DNA from: JANXYY01 sp035530875 | GTDB taxonomy: Bacteria > Actinomycetota > Actinomycetes > Nanopelagicales > Nanopelagicaceae | NCBI GenBank assembly: GCA_035530875.1 | Contig: DATKUB010000052.1 | Span: forward strand, 1-27,728 | Length of the DNA stretch: 27,728 nucleotides | Direction of reading: 5' to 3' | Part shown: positions 1 through 8,016 of the stretch, piece after piece | Numbering within the stretch: position 1 is the first letter of the stretch | How the letters are laid out: each line of letters begins with the position of its first letter | Program-made: the position numbers and the translations under genes | Notes under the pieces: generated by a model | Database searches by the model: none | What the model saw: only the letters and a program-made list of their open reading frames with translations | What the model was told of the DNA's origin: nothing

Positions 1-153
1 TCAGCAACGGCCACAATTGTTGCCTCAGCCATCGGAGCCGGCCACACCACCGACGACTTTGCCACCCTCCTCCTAGAACAAGCCCGCAGAGCCGGCGTTA
101 CCCTGGTTTCAGAGAACGCAAAAGTATTAAGCGGATTAGAGGTAACACAATGA
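1..153 (+). CDS. C-terminal end of an unidentified protein (partial)
   Basis: The first 50 codons of the window are open in frame 1 and end at TGA 151-153. The start lies outside the window. The visible peptide has an alanine-rich helix followed by a segment reading FATLLLEQARRAGVTLV and a short tail ending GLEVTQ. The first part faintly resembles the C-terminal helical domain of beta-hydroxyacid dehydrogenases, but this is too short to assign. It faces the minus-strand genes that follow, and the terminator between them belongs to the opposite strand. Its coding status rests on the open frame and protein-like composition alone. Confidence 0.55.
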   Translation, partial: SATATIVASAIGAGHTTDDFATLLLEQARRAGVTLVSENAKVLSGLEVTQ

Positions 154-155
154 CA

Positions 156-198
156 AATAAAAAAATGGCTAACTTGAAAGCGATAAGGGGAAGTTAGC
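156..198 (-). terminator. Rho-independent terminator of the small exported-protein gene
   Basis: On the minus strand, just after the stop codon at 201, GCTAACTT (198-191) pairs perfectly with AAGTTAGC (175-168) across a 15-nt loop. The stem is followed by CATTTTTTTATTT. An 8-bp stem plus a T-run is a classic intrinsic terminator. On the plus strand no T-run follows the stem, so it should act mainly on minus-strand transcripts. Confidence 0.8.
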
Positions 199-200
199 GA

Positions 201-632
201 TTAGTCGTCGTTAACTTCGCCATCGTCGCCCGCTGCACCTGCGCCACTAATCGATGGCTTGCCACCGGTCAGCAACGACGGCTTGGCGGACCCAGCAGCA
301 GAGGCTGACCCAACGGTTGTTGGAGATGCGGCTGAAGGAACTGCGGCTGGAGTGCTTGCACTTGGTGCACTTGCAGCAGGAGCGGCTGGAGTGGCTGGAG
401 CGCTGGCAGAAAGGGAAGTCCCGCCAGATGATGCAGCCGTCGATCCGAAGTTAATTGCGCCGAGAACATTTGATTGAGCGAAAGCAAGTCCGCCGCCAGC
501 AATCAGCACCGCAGCGCCAACTCCGGTAAGACCTTTAGCCAGTCGTGCTCTTCGGCTGGCGCGCATTGGGGCAACTGGCTCGGGTGCCTTCTCTAGCGCA
601 TCCACTAACTCGAACCACTCTGGCTTCTTCAT
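201..632 (-). CDS. Small single-pass or secreted protein, KPEWFE family (copy 1)
   Basis: The product has 143 residues from ATG 632. An upstream in-frame GTG at 641 would add three residues. A cytoplasmic N-terminus (MKKPEWFELVDALEKAP) and a basic stretch (RASRRARLAKG) lead into a hydrophobic segment of about 20 residues ending in AFAQ, which could be a signal anchor or a signal peptide. The rest is low-complexity Ala/Ser/Pro/Thr ending in an acidic tail (DDGEVNDD). No Shine-Dalgarno sits at good spacing; instead TAACGT lies 7 nt before the ATG, suggesting a leaderless mRNA. The gene at 989-1516 has the same N-terminal motif and layout, so the two are paralogues. The function is not recognised; a wall-spanning spacer or surface protein is possible from composition. 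Confidence 0.75.
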   Translation of the reverse strand: MKKPEWFELVDALEKAPEPVAPMRASRRARLAKGLTGVGAAVLIAGGGLAFAQSNVLGAINFGSTAASSGGTSLSASAPATPAAPAASAPSASTPAAVPSAASPTTVGSASAAGSAKPSLLTGGKPSISGAGAAGDDGEVNDD

Positions 633-639
633 ACCCCTC

Positions 640-667
640 ACGTTAGGTGGTAAGACGAGGTGATCAA
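640..667 (-). promoter_or_regulatory. Leaderless promoter of copy 1
   Basis: On the minus strand, TTGATC (667-662) is followed after 16 nt by TAACGT (645-640), then 7 nt and the ATG at 632. Spacing fits a housekeeping-type promoter whose transcript would begin at or next to the start codon. The TAACGT-N7-ATG arrangement is repeated exactly in front of the paralogue at 1516. Confidence 0.55.
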
Positions 668-698
668 TGAGAGTTACTTGGGAGAAATCTGTGAATGA

Positions 699-920
699 TT
701 ACTGCTCGTTTCCGATCGTGGCAGATGCGCCATTCGAGCCGGGTAAAGCGGAGTCGGCATAGGCAACACCACCGCCAGCAAAAACCGCTGCCGCCCCAAT
801 AATGATGAACCGCCTGGCAAAGAGATTGGTCTGAGCACCCAATCTCGGCATTTTGACCAACTTTGAGTCGCCCGAATTGGGCTCGTCAATGTCCCCGATG
901 CGCGAATCTGGCTGATCCAT
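699..920 (-). CDS. Small exported or anchored protein between the two KPEWFE genes
   Basis: The product has 73 residues starting at ATG 920. A polar N-terminus of about 32 residues (MDQPDSRIGDIDEPNSGD...) is followed by ARR and a hydrophobic stretch (FIIIGAAAVFAGGGVAYA), then a short tail ending in ATIGNEQ. It lacks KPEWFE, but the order acidic N-terminus, basic residues, GAA-rich membrane segment and short external tail matches its neighbours, so it may be a shortened or divergent member. No ribosome-binding site is visible; TAATTT lies 6 nt before the ATG. The function is unknown, and the gene is supported by start context, strand and layout rather than by homology. Confidence 0.55.
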   Translation of the reverse strand: MDQPDSRIGDIDEPNSGDSKLVKMPRLGAQTNLFARRFIIIGAAAVFAGGGVAYADSALPGSNGASATIGNEQ

Positions 921-926
921 AAGCGA

Positions 927-932
927 AAATTA
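927..932 (-). promoter_or_regulatory. -10-like hexamer for a leaderless start
   Basis: On the minus strand TAATTT (932-927) lies 6 nt upstream of ATG 920, with no Shine-Dalgarno between. A -35 match is weak (GTCAAA, 17 nt upstream). The placement is the same as for the two flanking genes. Confidence 0.4.
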
Positions 933-988
933 CCGGCGGTTTCCAAATATTTGACTAAAGAATGCCAAACGCAACCTGAGAATGCCAG

Positions 989-1516
989 TTAGTCGTCGTA
1001 GCCTTCGTCGTCGGACTCAGAATCGCTGGATTCGGAATCGTCGCTCCCCCCGGTCGCCACACCGGAAATTGTCGGACGTTGACCAGGGCCAGTAACCGCG
1101 CTCTGAACCGAACCGGAACCCTGTACCCCAGATGCTGCAATCACCGAGGTACTCCGACGTGGCTCAGTCACAACATCCTTAGGAGCAGGAGTTGCGGGTG
1201 GTGGCGTGGTTTCTTGAGTGGTTGGCGCTGGTGCCGTCGCAATTGGCATGGCAACCGGGGGTGCATTCGTAGCGGTGGGAGGAACCGCCTCTTCCGACGT
1301 GGAAGTCGAGGTTAATGCGGTGTCAGCTTGGGCTGGCGATGGGTGGTTGGCCTGCGCAAAGGCGACCCCAGCCCCGATGATGAGGGTGGCTGCCCCAACC
1401 GCCGCCACCCCTTTGACAAGGCGTGATGCGCGAGTAACGACCAACTCGAAGGTATCGGTCGGTTCCGGGGCGCGGTCCGCCGCGTCCGCAATCTCGAACC
1501 ATTCGGGCTTCTCCAT
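989..1516 (-). CDS. Small single-pass or secreted protein, KPEWFE family (copy 2)
   Basis: The product has 175 residues from ATG 1516; an in-frame GTG at 1525 is less likely. It begins MEKPEWFEIADAADRAPEP, has basic residues (RASRLVKG) before a hydrophobic segment (VAAVGAATLIIGAGVAFAQ), then a long Thr/Pro/Ala/Ser external region and a strongly acidic Ser/Asp tail ending DDEGYDD. The motif, membrane segment and acidic end parallel the 201-632 gene. The low-complexity stretch looks like a wall-spanning or glycosylated linker. No catalytic motif is visible and the role is unknown. Its start uses the same TAACGT-N7-ATG context as copy 1. Confidence 0.75.
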   Translation of the reverse strand: MEKPEWFEIADAADRAPEPTDTFELVVTRASRLVKGVAAVGAATLIIGAGVAFAQANHPSPAQADTALTSTSTSEEAVPPTATNAPPVAMPIATAPAPTTQETTPPPATPAPKDVVTEPRRSTSVIAASGVQGSGSVQSAVTGPGQRPTISGVATGGSDDSESSDSESDDEGYDD

Positions 1517-1523
1517 AAAACGC

Positions 1524-1529
1524 ACGTTA
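1524..1529 (-). promoter_or_regulatory. -10-like hexamer for leaderless copy 2
   Basis: On the minus strand TAACGT (1529-1524) lies 7 nt before ATG 1516. The eight bases CTAACGTG are identical to those in front of copy 1, while the bases between them and the ATG differ. No convincing -35 hexamer is visible. Confidence 0.45.
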
Positions 1530-1593
1530 GAACCAGATTGAAAGTAGCAAGAGGGAGATGCCTATGAACTGCCTGTGGGAATATCCCTTGTTC

Positions 1594-2643
1594 TCAGACA
1601 CGGCGTCCATCAGCCCCGAACAGGTGCAATTTGCTCTCGCGGAAATGCGCCCTCACTACCGCGCCCTCGGTAACCCCGCTCAGAGCCGAGGCTTCTACAA
1701 CTGCAGTCAATGATGTGCTTCGGGCCTTGAGGGTCACGATGGCACGAGGGCCAAGTAACTCAATGATTTCAACAAGGACCTCAAATCCTTGAGTTCCATC
1801 CACGCTCAGGATCACATCCTCGGGGCGGATGCCAACTGTCGTTTTGCCGGATAGGGACAGAGCAACGGGTATCTGCAGGCCATCGGCGAAAACGAAAGTC
1901 CCATTAGCGGCTATCCCGTTCATCAAATTCATTCGCGGACTTCCAACAAAACTCGCGACAAAAGTATCAATGGGGGATTCATACACTTCGACCGGCTTCC
2001 CCTGCTGAGCAATCACGCCATCGCGCATGACTACCATCACGTCGGAAAGCGTCATTGCCTCCTCTTGATCGTGCGTCACGTACACAGCAGTTGCCCCCAA
2101 CTGGCGTTGAAGCCGCAGCAACTCAGTGCGCATTTCCACTCGCAACTTCGCATCAAGATTTGAAAGCGGCTCGTCGAAAAGGAAGACTTTCGGCTGACGA
2201 ATAATTGCGCGACCAATCGCAACCCGCTGCTGCTGGCCACCCGAGAGTTCTTTCGGCTTTCGGCCAAGCAGTTGGGTTATCTCCAGGGCAGCTGCGACAT
2301 CATTAATCCGATCCTGAACATCGGCGCGCTTTGCTCCCCTGGCCATCAATGGGAACGCAATGTTGTCTGCTACGGATAAGTGCGGGTACAGCGCATAGTT
2401 CTGGAACACCATCGAGACATCGCGATCCTTCGGCTCAAAATCAGTCACGTCGAGGTCGCCGATGAAGATCTGGCCGCTAGTAACAGATTCGAGACCAGCG
2501 ATCATTCGGAGCGTCGTCGTCTTCCCGCATCCGGAGGGGCCGACAAGAACGGTGAACTTGCCATCCTGAAGCTCAAGGTTGATTCCACGCACGGCTTCGA
2601 CGTCGCCATACTTCTTGACGACATTCTCTAATCGAACGTTCAC
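1594..2643 (-). CDS. Sugar ABC transporter ATP-binding protein (MalK/UgpC/MsmK type)
   Basis: This 349-residue ATPase powers the importer encoded just upstream. Visible motifs are Walker A GPSGCGKTT (35-43), Q-loop Gln81, signature LSGGQQQR (133-140), Walker B VFLFDEP (153-159) with Glu158, D-loop SNLD, and the H-loop His191 in VTHDQ. The C-terminal ~110 residues form the extra OB/TOBE-type regulatory domain typical of carbohydrate importers (VGIRPEDV is visible). It starts with GTG 2643, preceded by GAGAGG. The gene lies 11 bp after the second permease and is last in the operon. MalK-type ATPases sometimes serve several importers, so it may not be exclusive. Confidence 0.95.
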   Translation of the reverse strand: MNVRLENVVKKYGDVEAVRGINLELQDGKFTVLVGPSGCGKTTTLRMIAGLESVTSGQIFIGDLDVTDFEPKDRDVSMVFQNYALYPHLSVADNIAFPLMARGAKRADVQDRINDVAAALEITQLLGRKPKELSGGQQQRVAIGRAIIRQPKVFLFDEPLSNLDAKLRVEMRTELLRLQRQLGATAVYVTHDQEEAMTLSDVMVVMRDGVIAQQGKPVEVYESPIDTFVASFVGSPRMNLMNGIAANGTFVFADGLQIPVALSLSGKTTVGIRPEDVILSVDGTQGFEVLVEIIELLGPRAIVTLKARSTSLTAVVEASALSGVTEGAVVRAHFRESKLHLFGADGRRV

Positions 2644-2654
2644 TGGTTCGCCTC

Positions 2655-3503
2655 TCAGAACTTCACTGCCCCGCCGCTAATACCGCGGACGAGTCGACGT
2701 TGGATGAAAAAACTGGCAATCAAAACAGGAACGATTGAAACCAAGATGGCCGCGCACATCGAGCCAAGCTCAACTCCACGAAATGTATTGAAGCCCGCTA
2801 TTCGCACCGGAAGCGTTGCCGCATTGCCCGGAGCAAGAATCAACGCATAGAAAAGATCATTCCAGGAAAGAACAAAGCCGAAGATCGCAGAGGCTCCGAT
2901 GCCCGGTGCCACTTGCGGCAGCACAACTTTACGGAAGGCAGCGAATCGACTTAGCCCATCGACCATCGCCTGCTCTTCAACTTCCTTGGGCGCAGCATCA
3001 AAGAAGCCGATCAGGAACCAGGTGACTACCGGCATCACGAAAGTCAGATGCGCAATAATCACTGCAATCAAAGTGTCATTGAGCCGAAGCCGGAATGCCA
3101 TATCCAAAATCGGAAAGACCAAGACGGCTGGCGGCAACACTTGGGCTGCGAGAATGCCGAATCGAGTCGCAGAGCCGCCGGTCTTGTAACGACTGATCGA
3201 GTAGGCACCCATCGAGCCGACAACGACCGAGATTGAAACGGTAACAATCCCAACCAGGGCGCTCCGTCCTGCCGATTGAAGAATTCCCGAATCGATGACA
3301 TCACGCCAGTTCGCAAGATTTGGCCGGAAGGCCATGAGTGTTGGGTCATTGAGTTGCGAGCCGGTCTTGAACGAGCCAAGGAACACCCAGAGAAACGGTA
3401 AGAAGACGACAAGTGCCGCGGTCGCAAGAAGAAGTGAGCCGAAGAAACCCCAAGCGTTAAATTTCTTGGTTGGCCGCTTGTGAGATAAGGAGAGAGTCGT
3501 CAC
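2655..3503 (-). CDS. Sugar ABC transporter permease, MalG/UgpE type
   Basis: This 282-residue inner-membrane protein has about six hydrophobic helices. The EAA-type loop that contacts the ATPase is present as EEQAMVDGLSRFAAFRKVVLPQ near residue 180-200. The start is GTG 3503, overlapping the stop of the first permease by 4 bp (GTGA), which indicates translational coupling. The first residues (MTTLSLSHKRPTKKF) are cytoplasmic and basic. Together with the neighbouring permease it should form the heterodimeric channel of a CUT1-type importer. The substrate cannot be read from the sequence. Confidence 0.93.
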   Translation of the reverse strand: MTTLSLSHKRPTKKFNAWGFFGSLLLATAALVVFLPFLWVFLGSFKTGSQLNDPTLMAFRPNLANWRDVIDSGILQSAGRSALVGIVTVSISVVVGSMGAYSISRYKTGGSATRFGILAAQVLPPAVLVFPILDMAFRLRLNDTLIAVIIAHLTFVMPVVTWFLIGFFDAAPKEVEEQAMVDGLSRFAAFRKVVLPQVAPGIGASAIFGFVLSWNDLFYALILAPGNAATLPVRIAGFNTFRGVELGSMCAAILVSIVPVLIASFFIQRRLVRGISGGAVKF

Positions 3504-4351
3504 GATTGCTTAGCCCTCTCTACCCTCTTGAAGAGGAATATGACTACCGCTAGCACTATCGCCAACAAGAGATACGACATCGCAGAAGCATTTCCCAGGC
3601 GATAGAACTCAATCCCCGTCTGATAGGTGAAGTATTGGATCGTTTGCGTCTGAGTGCCGGGGCCGCCACGAGTGATGGCAAAGACATACTCAAAGACTTT
3701 CATTGCATCAAGGCTTCGAATCAAGATCGCAACAACGAGAACCGGAGTCAGCATTGGCACCGTTACGCGGCGGAAGGTGTAGAACGTAGATGCGCCATCA
3801 ACGCGGGCTGCTTCAAACGGTTGCTTCGGCAGGCTCTCCAAACCGGCCAGGAGCAGGAGAACCATAAAGGGGGTCCACTGCCAAGTGTCGATCATGATTA
3901 TTGAAAAAAGAGCGTTGTTGTTTCCAAAGAAGTCGTAGACGATTCCAAGATGCCCAAGCACGGCTGGGAGCGCACCCAATTGCTGGTTTAGGAGAAACCG
4001 GAACATGAGCCCGACTGCAATAGGCGTTACAAACATTGGGGTCAAGAGGAAGGATCGCGTGAAATCCCGGATCCACTTCTGCCGTTGCAAAGCGAGCGCG
4101 ATCATCAGCCCCACACAGAGCTCTATAGTGACGGCCACCGCCACAAAAGTGCCAGTGACCTTAAGCGCACTCCAATAATCAGCGTTGTGCAGAACGTCGT
4201 TGTACTGACTTAACCCAACCAGGTGGGTGTCCCACCTATGGGTGATTCGGTAACTGGTAAGCGAAAGATAGAAGGCATAAAGGAGGGGGTATCCGACCGA
4301 AGCGACGAATAGCGCCATGAGTGGTGCCATGAGGCGTAGCCGGAAAGACAT
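3500..4351 (-). CDS. Sugar ABC transporter permease, MalF/UgpA type
   Basis: This 283-residue multi-pass membrane protein of the binding-protein-dependent permease family carries the EAA loop EAARVDGASTFYTFRRVTVP about two-thirds along. ATG 4351 is preceded by an unusually strong ribosome-binding site (AGGAGGGGG), which may set a high translation level after the 59-bp gap that follows the binding-protein gene. It partners with the downstream permease. The length lacks the extra N-terminal domain of enteric MalF, as is normal for actinobacterial CUT1 systems. Confidence 0.93.
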   Translation of the reverse strand: MSFRLRLMAPLMALFVASVGYPLLYAFYLSLTSYRITHRWDTHLVGLSQYNDVLHNADYWSALKVTGTFVAVAVTIELCVGLMIALALQRQKWIRDFTRSFLLTPMFVTPIAVGLMFRFLLNQQLGALPAVLGHLGIVYDFFGNNNALFSIIMIDTWQWTPFMVLLLLAGLESLPKQPFEAARVDGASTFYTFRRVTVPMLTPVLVVAILIRSLDAMKVFEYVFAITRGGPGTQTQTIQYFTYQTGIEFYRLGNASAMSYLLLAIVLAVVIFLFKRVERAKQS

Positions 4352-4390
4352 ACCCCCTCCTTTCTATGCGAACTTAGAGAACGTTATGGA

Positions 4391-4421
4391 AATTACTGCG
4401 ATTTAATAAATTACTGCGATT
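4391..4421. repeat. 13-bp direct repeat across the stop codon of the binding-protein gene
   Basis: AATTACTGCGATT occurs at 4391-4403 and again at 4409-4421. The second copy contains the TAA stop (minus strand) of the solute-binding protein gene. It looks like a short slippage duplication of the gene's 3' end. Confidence 0.8.
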
Positions 4422-5724
4422 GAATCTTGTTCGCCTGTGTTTCAGCCGCCAAGAGAGCAGCGTCAACGGACTTCTGACCAGCGATGGCCGCGTTCAACTC
4501 AGTTCCTACTGCATTGATCATTTCATCGCAGTTCGAGCCGTGGCATAGCGGTTCAGCATTGCTGAGAATCTTGCCAACAGTCGCGAAGTAATCTGCTCCG
4601 CCACCGCTTGAGGCAACTGCTGGGTCGGTGAGAACACTGGTACGAACTGGAGCGCCACCCGCGGCAACTCGAGCTGCTTCACCTTGCTTGGAAGTTAGCC
4701 AAGAAATGAAGGCCCAAGCTGCGTCGGAAACCTTCGAGTTGGACGGAATCGCCCAGTCCCAGAGGCCAAGGATCTGCTTGCCACCAGGCATGGTTGCCAA
4801 CTTGAACTTGCCGGCAAGAGCGCCCGCTGGACCGCCTGGCTTGTTAAGAGTTGGCAGCATCCAGTTGTAAGAGACCATCATCGCGGCCTTGTCGCTTGAC
4901 ACCGCACGTAGCGCCTCGTCGAATGCCCAGTTGAGGGAATTTTTTGGGGCACTGGTCTTGTACATCTGAATGTAGGTGTTGAGCGCAAGTTTGGCTTCCG
5001 GAGTGTTCAAGTGAACCTTGCCATCGCTGCCATAGATAGATCCACCAGCAGCATCGAGGTAGTTGCCCCACTCTTCGAAAGCTTTGTAACCGCGTTGTGG
5101 CTGCATGGCAATGCCTGCTCGGGTTGGCGTCGTCAACGTCTTTGCGTCACTTGCCAATTCGGCGAGGGTTGTTGGCTCAGACAGGCCGGCGGCTTGGAAG
5201 AGATCCGTTCGGTAGATCAGGCCAAGGCCGTAGTTGTAAAACGGCACGCCATATATCTTGCCGTCAACTTCGCCGATCGACCGAAGAGGTGCGGAGAAGT
5301 CTTGGTAGTCATAGTTAGGAGTGTTCTTAATGTAAGTATCGAGAGGCTTCAGGAAACCAGCCTTGGCGAAATCGCCCATCCATGGGTTATCGATGATCGC
5401 CATGTCATAAGTAGGCGTTGGAGCCTGGAATGAAGCGACGATCTTGTCACGGATTTGGTCGTATACGATCGACTGGATCTTCACTGTGATGTTTGGGTAT
5501 TGCTTGTTGAACTCAGCTAACAAGCCTTGAACAATGTCGGTGTCCGGGACACCTTCCATTAGAACTCTAACGGTGCCTGAGGTCGCAGCCGAGATTCCCG
5601 CTCCACTGCTGGCACTCGGTGCAGCGGAACTGCTTGTGGAGCCACTACTGCATGCAGATACAAGAGCCAAGATCGCAGCAGCACTAGCCGCGATCGCACT
5701 CTTGCGAATGGTAAACACTTTCAT
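4411..5724 (-). CDS. Carbohydrate ABC transporter solute-binding lipoprotein
   Basis: From ATG 5724 this is a 437-residue lipoprotein. The start is chosen because GAGGAG lies 5 nt upstream and because the protein then opens with a proper lipoprotein signal: basic MKVFTIRKS, a hydrophobic core, and a lipobox ending in Cys25 (VSAC), followed by a Ser/Ala linker. A longer open frame to 5838 would bury this signal. The mature part has the look of family-1 extracellular binding proteins (RVLMEGVPDTDIVQGLLAEFNKQYPNI opening; GKIYGVPF; MMVSYNW). It would capture the substrate outside the cell and hand it to the permeases. The position directly before them supports this. Confidence 0.95.
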   Translation of the reverse strand: MKVFTIRKSAIAASAAAILALVSACSSGSTSSSAAPSASSGAGISAATSGTVRVLMEGVPDTDIVQGLLAEFNKQYPNITVKIQSIVYDQIRDKIVASFQAPTPTYDMAIIDNPWMGDFAKAGFLKPLDTYIKNTPNYDYQDFSAPLRSIGEVDGKIYGVPFYNYGLGLIYRTDLFQAAGLSEPTTLAELASDAKTLTTPTRAGIAMQPQRGYKAFEEWGNYLDAAGGSIYGSDGKVHLNTPEAKLALNTYIQMYKTSAPKNSLNWAFDEALRAVSSDKAAMMVSYNWMLPTLNKPGGPAGALAGKFKLATMPGGKQILGLWDWAIPSNSKVSDAAWAFISWLTSKQGEAARVAAGGAPVRTSVLTDPAVASSGGGADYFATVGKILSNAEPLCHGSNCDEMINAVGTELNAAIAGQKSVDAALLAAETQANKIQSQ

Positions 5725-5758
5725 TTCATCTCCTCTAGTTCGCTTAGTAAGCAACTTG

Positions 5759-6520
5759 CTAATCCATGAAGGCGCCGCCATTGATGGCGATCGCTTCTCC
5801 GGTGATGAACGCGGCGTCCTCGCTAGCGAGAAAACCAACTACCTTTGCAACATCTTCTGGTTCTTCAAGCCGAGCTAGGGGAGTGTCGGCAATCCATAAC
5901 CGCCTTACGTCTTCCGCGCTGGCACCACGGAGATCTGCTTCCCAGGCAAGTTCGCGCGCTTGCATGGGCGTTGCTACATAGCCTGGACAGACACTGTTAA
6001 CGCGAATTTGGTGTGCTGCCAATTCAAAAGCCATCGCCTGGGTCAAGCCGATTACGCCGAATTTGCTTGCGACATAATCGGAAAGAAATGGCACTCTTCC
6101 TTGCTTACCAGCCATCGACGCCACGTTGACGATCACGCCGGGTGTTCCCAACTTGATCATCGAACTTGCCGCTGCTTGCCCAGCAAGAAAGACTCCCTTT
6201 AGATTCACGCCAAGAGTGAAGTCGTACATCTCTTCGGTGATCTCGGTGAAGCGCGCCATCTTAGAAACGCCCGCATTAGAAACCCACACGTCGAGGCGGC
6301 CTTCGGTTTCGATTACCGAGTTCGCCACGGCAATCGAATCTGCTGCTTTGGTGACGTCAAGTTTCATTGCACGTGCGGAGGCCAATTCCGCTGCCGTACT
6401 GGCTGCTGCTGATTCATTTAGGTCAGTGGCCACCACGTGGTAATCGCGCTTGGCTAACTCGCGCGCGATTGCAGCGCCAATGCCGGATCCGGCGCCAGTT
6501 ACTACCGCAACTTTTTTCAT
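5759..6520 (-). CDS. Short-chain dehydrogenase/reductase (SDR), sugar or polyol oxidation likely
   Basis: This 253-residue classical SDR has the cofactor motif TGAGSGIG (8-15), NAG at 82-84, catalytic Ser135, Tyr149 and Lys153 (YVASK), and the PG motif after the active site. Asp33 at the end of the second strand (VVATDLN) favours NAD(H) over NADP(H). It ends INGGAFMD, typical of the family. Its ATG overlaps the kinase stop by 4 bp (ATGA). Coupling to an FGGY kinase and a sugar importer suggests it oxidises or reduces the imported sugar or polyol, perhaps making the ketose that the kinase phosphorylates. That assignment is inference. Confidence 0.93.
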   Translation of the reverse strand: MKKVAVVTGAGSGIGAAIARELAKRDYHVVATDLNESAAASTAAELASARAMKLDVTKAADSIAVANSVIETEGRLDVWVSNAGVSKMARFTEITEEMYDFTLGVNLKGVFLAGQAAASSMIKLGTPGVIVNVASMAGKQGRVPFLSDYVASKFGVIGLTQAMAFELAAHQIRVNSVCPGYVATPMQARELAWEADLRGASAEDVRRLWIADTPLARLEEPEDVAKVVGFLASEDAAFITGEAIAINGGAFMD

Positions 6521-8016
6521 GCTCTACCGCTTTTCGCTAAGGCGTGTGAAATTCCACTGCTCGATGACTGAAACTCAAGGAAGTTTTCATACCGCTCGTC
6601 ATAGGTCGTGCGGTTTGCCGGATCGGGTTCGATTAGGTCGCCGACCCGAACGAATTGGTTGACCTGGCTCCAATCGGAGATATTGCCAGTTGCAATTCCG
6701 GCGATCACCGCGGCGCCAAGGGAGGCGCCCGGGTGGCCAATCAGTGGCGTCAGCGGCAAACCAATTACGTCGGCCAGAATTTCTTTCCAGAGCGTGGATT
6801 TGGATCCGCCGTTTGTGACTCGCGGCGAACCAAGTTTGAGACCGCGGCTAGTGAAAATTTCCATGTGCTGACGGAACCCATAGGCGATCGCTTCCAAAAA
6901 TGATCGATGCAAATCACCTCTTGTGGTGCCAAGATGCAAACCCAGCACTGCGCCCCGTAGGTCCGGATCGTGGAGCGGGGATTTCTCGCCGAGAAAATAC
7001 GGCAGGGTGAGCAGCGCTCCTGGCTCGGCTTGTTCCGCTTCAAGATCTAAGACGGCCAGATCGATACCGCCGAGAATGTCTTGCTCCCAGCGGAGCGCCG
7101 ATCCACTCGTTGCCATGCAACCGTTGGGCAGCCACTTGCCAGGGATCGCATGTGCGTCGAGATAGAGACGTGCATCTAAGAAACGGGTATCGCTTACGGC
7201 CAGAATGTCGCCGGCGCCGCCGAGCTTGATTATCCAGTCGCCCTCATCCACCAGGCCCGCACCAAAAGCGGAGAGGACGTGATCGGCACCGCCAACAACT
7301 ATTGGAGTTTCGAATTCCAGACCTAATTCTCTTGCGGCACTCCGACTGAGCCACCCAACGATCGTGCTCGGATCCACAACTTCCTGAAGTTCTGGCCAAC
7401 GGATTTCGGTGCTGGCGATAACTGCATCTACTGGCGTGCCGTCCCAGTTATAAAGACCTGATTCGATTGCCCAATTTCGCTCGACGTGCGAACGTGCGCC
7501 AAGGCGCATTGACAACCAATCGTAGGAACCAACTATGTACTTCGTGCGCGCCCAGACTTCTGGTTCGTTCCGAGCTAGCCAGAGTGCGGTTGGAGCAACC
7601 GACTGCTGGGTGAGCACCGAGCCTGTGAGTGCGAGCAGATCAAGATCGGCCAATGGGAGGCGAAGTTCGGTTATCTCTTGATGGGCGCGTGCGTCGTTTT
7701 GCAGAATCGCCCGCCGCAGTGGCGCCAGGTTTTCATCGAGGCATAAGACCGCAGGCACCATTCCAGAACATGCGATGCCTACAACATCACTTGCACCGAC
7801 GCCGGCAGCAGCAAGGAGTTCGGGAACGAGTTCGGTGACATTGCGCCACCAATCCCCTGCCTCTGCCTCCGCCCACCCGGTCTTGGGTGAGTGAAGTTCG
7901 GTGGCTCTGGAAGCTGAAGCTACGATCCCCAAATTTGGGTCAAGCAGAATCGCCTTGGTTGCTGAAGAACCAAGGTCGATGCCTAGCAATAGGCGGGAAG
8001 GCCCAGAATTAGGCAC
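6517..8016 (-). CDS. FGGY-family carbohydrate kinase (xylulokinase-like)
   Basis: This 499-residue kinase shows the N-terminal phosphate-binding loop GIDLGSSATKA (12-22, Asp14), GWAEAEAGDWW near residue 47-57, and the probable catalytic base Asp245 in VGGADH at the start of the second domain. The later ATP-binding region contains VTNGGSKSTLWKEILADVIGLP and an HPGASLGAA stretch. Length and motifs fit xylulokinase-type members, but FGGY specificity cannot be decided by eye. The start is GTG 8016, overlapping the previous gene by 8 bp. It would phosphorylate the sugar after uptake and any redox step. Confidence 0.93.
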   Translation of the reverse strand: MPNSGPSRLLLGIDLGSSATKAILLDPNLGIVASASRATELHSPKTGWAEAEAGDWWRNVTELVPELLAAAGVGASDVVGIACSGMVPAVLCLDENLAPLRRAILQNDARAHQEITELRLPLADLDLLALTGSVLTQQSVAPTALWLARNEPEVWARTKYIVGSYDWLSMRLGARSHVERNWAIESGLYNWDGTPVDAVIASTEIRWPELQEVVDPSTIVGWLSRSAARELGLEFETPIVVGGADHVLSAFGAGLVDEGDWIIKLGGAGDILAVSDTRFLDARLYLDAHAIPGKWLPNGCMATSGSALRWEQDILGGIDLAVLDLEAEQAEPGALLTLPYFLGEKSPLHDPDLRGAVLGLHLGTTRGDLHRSFLEAIAYGFRQHMEIFTSRGLKLGSPRVTNGGSKSTLWKEILADVIGLPLTPLIGHPGASLGAAVIAGIATGNISDWSQVNQFVRVGDLIEPDPANRTTYDERYENFLEFQSSSSGISHALAKSGRA

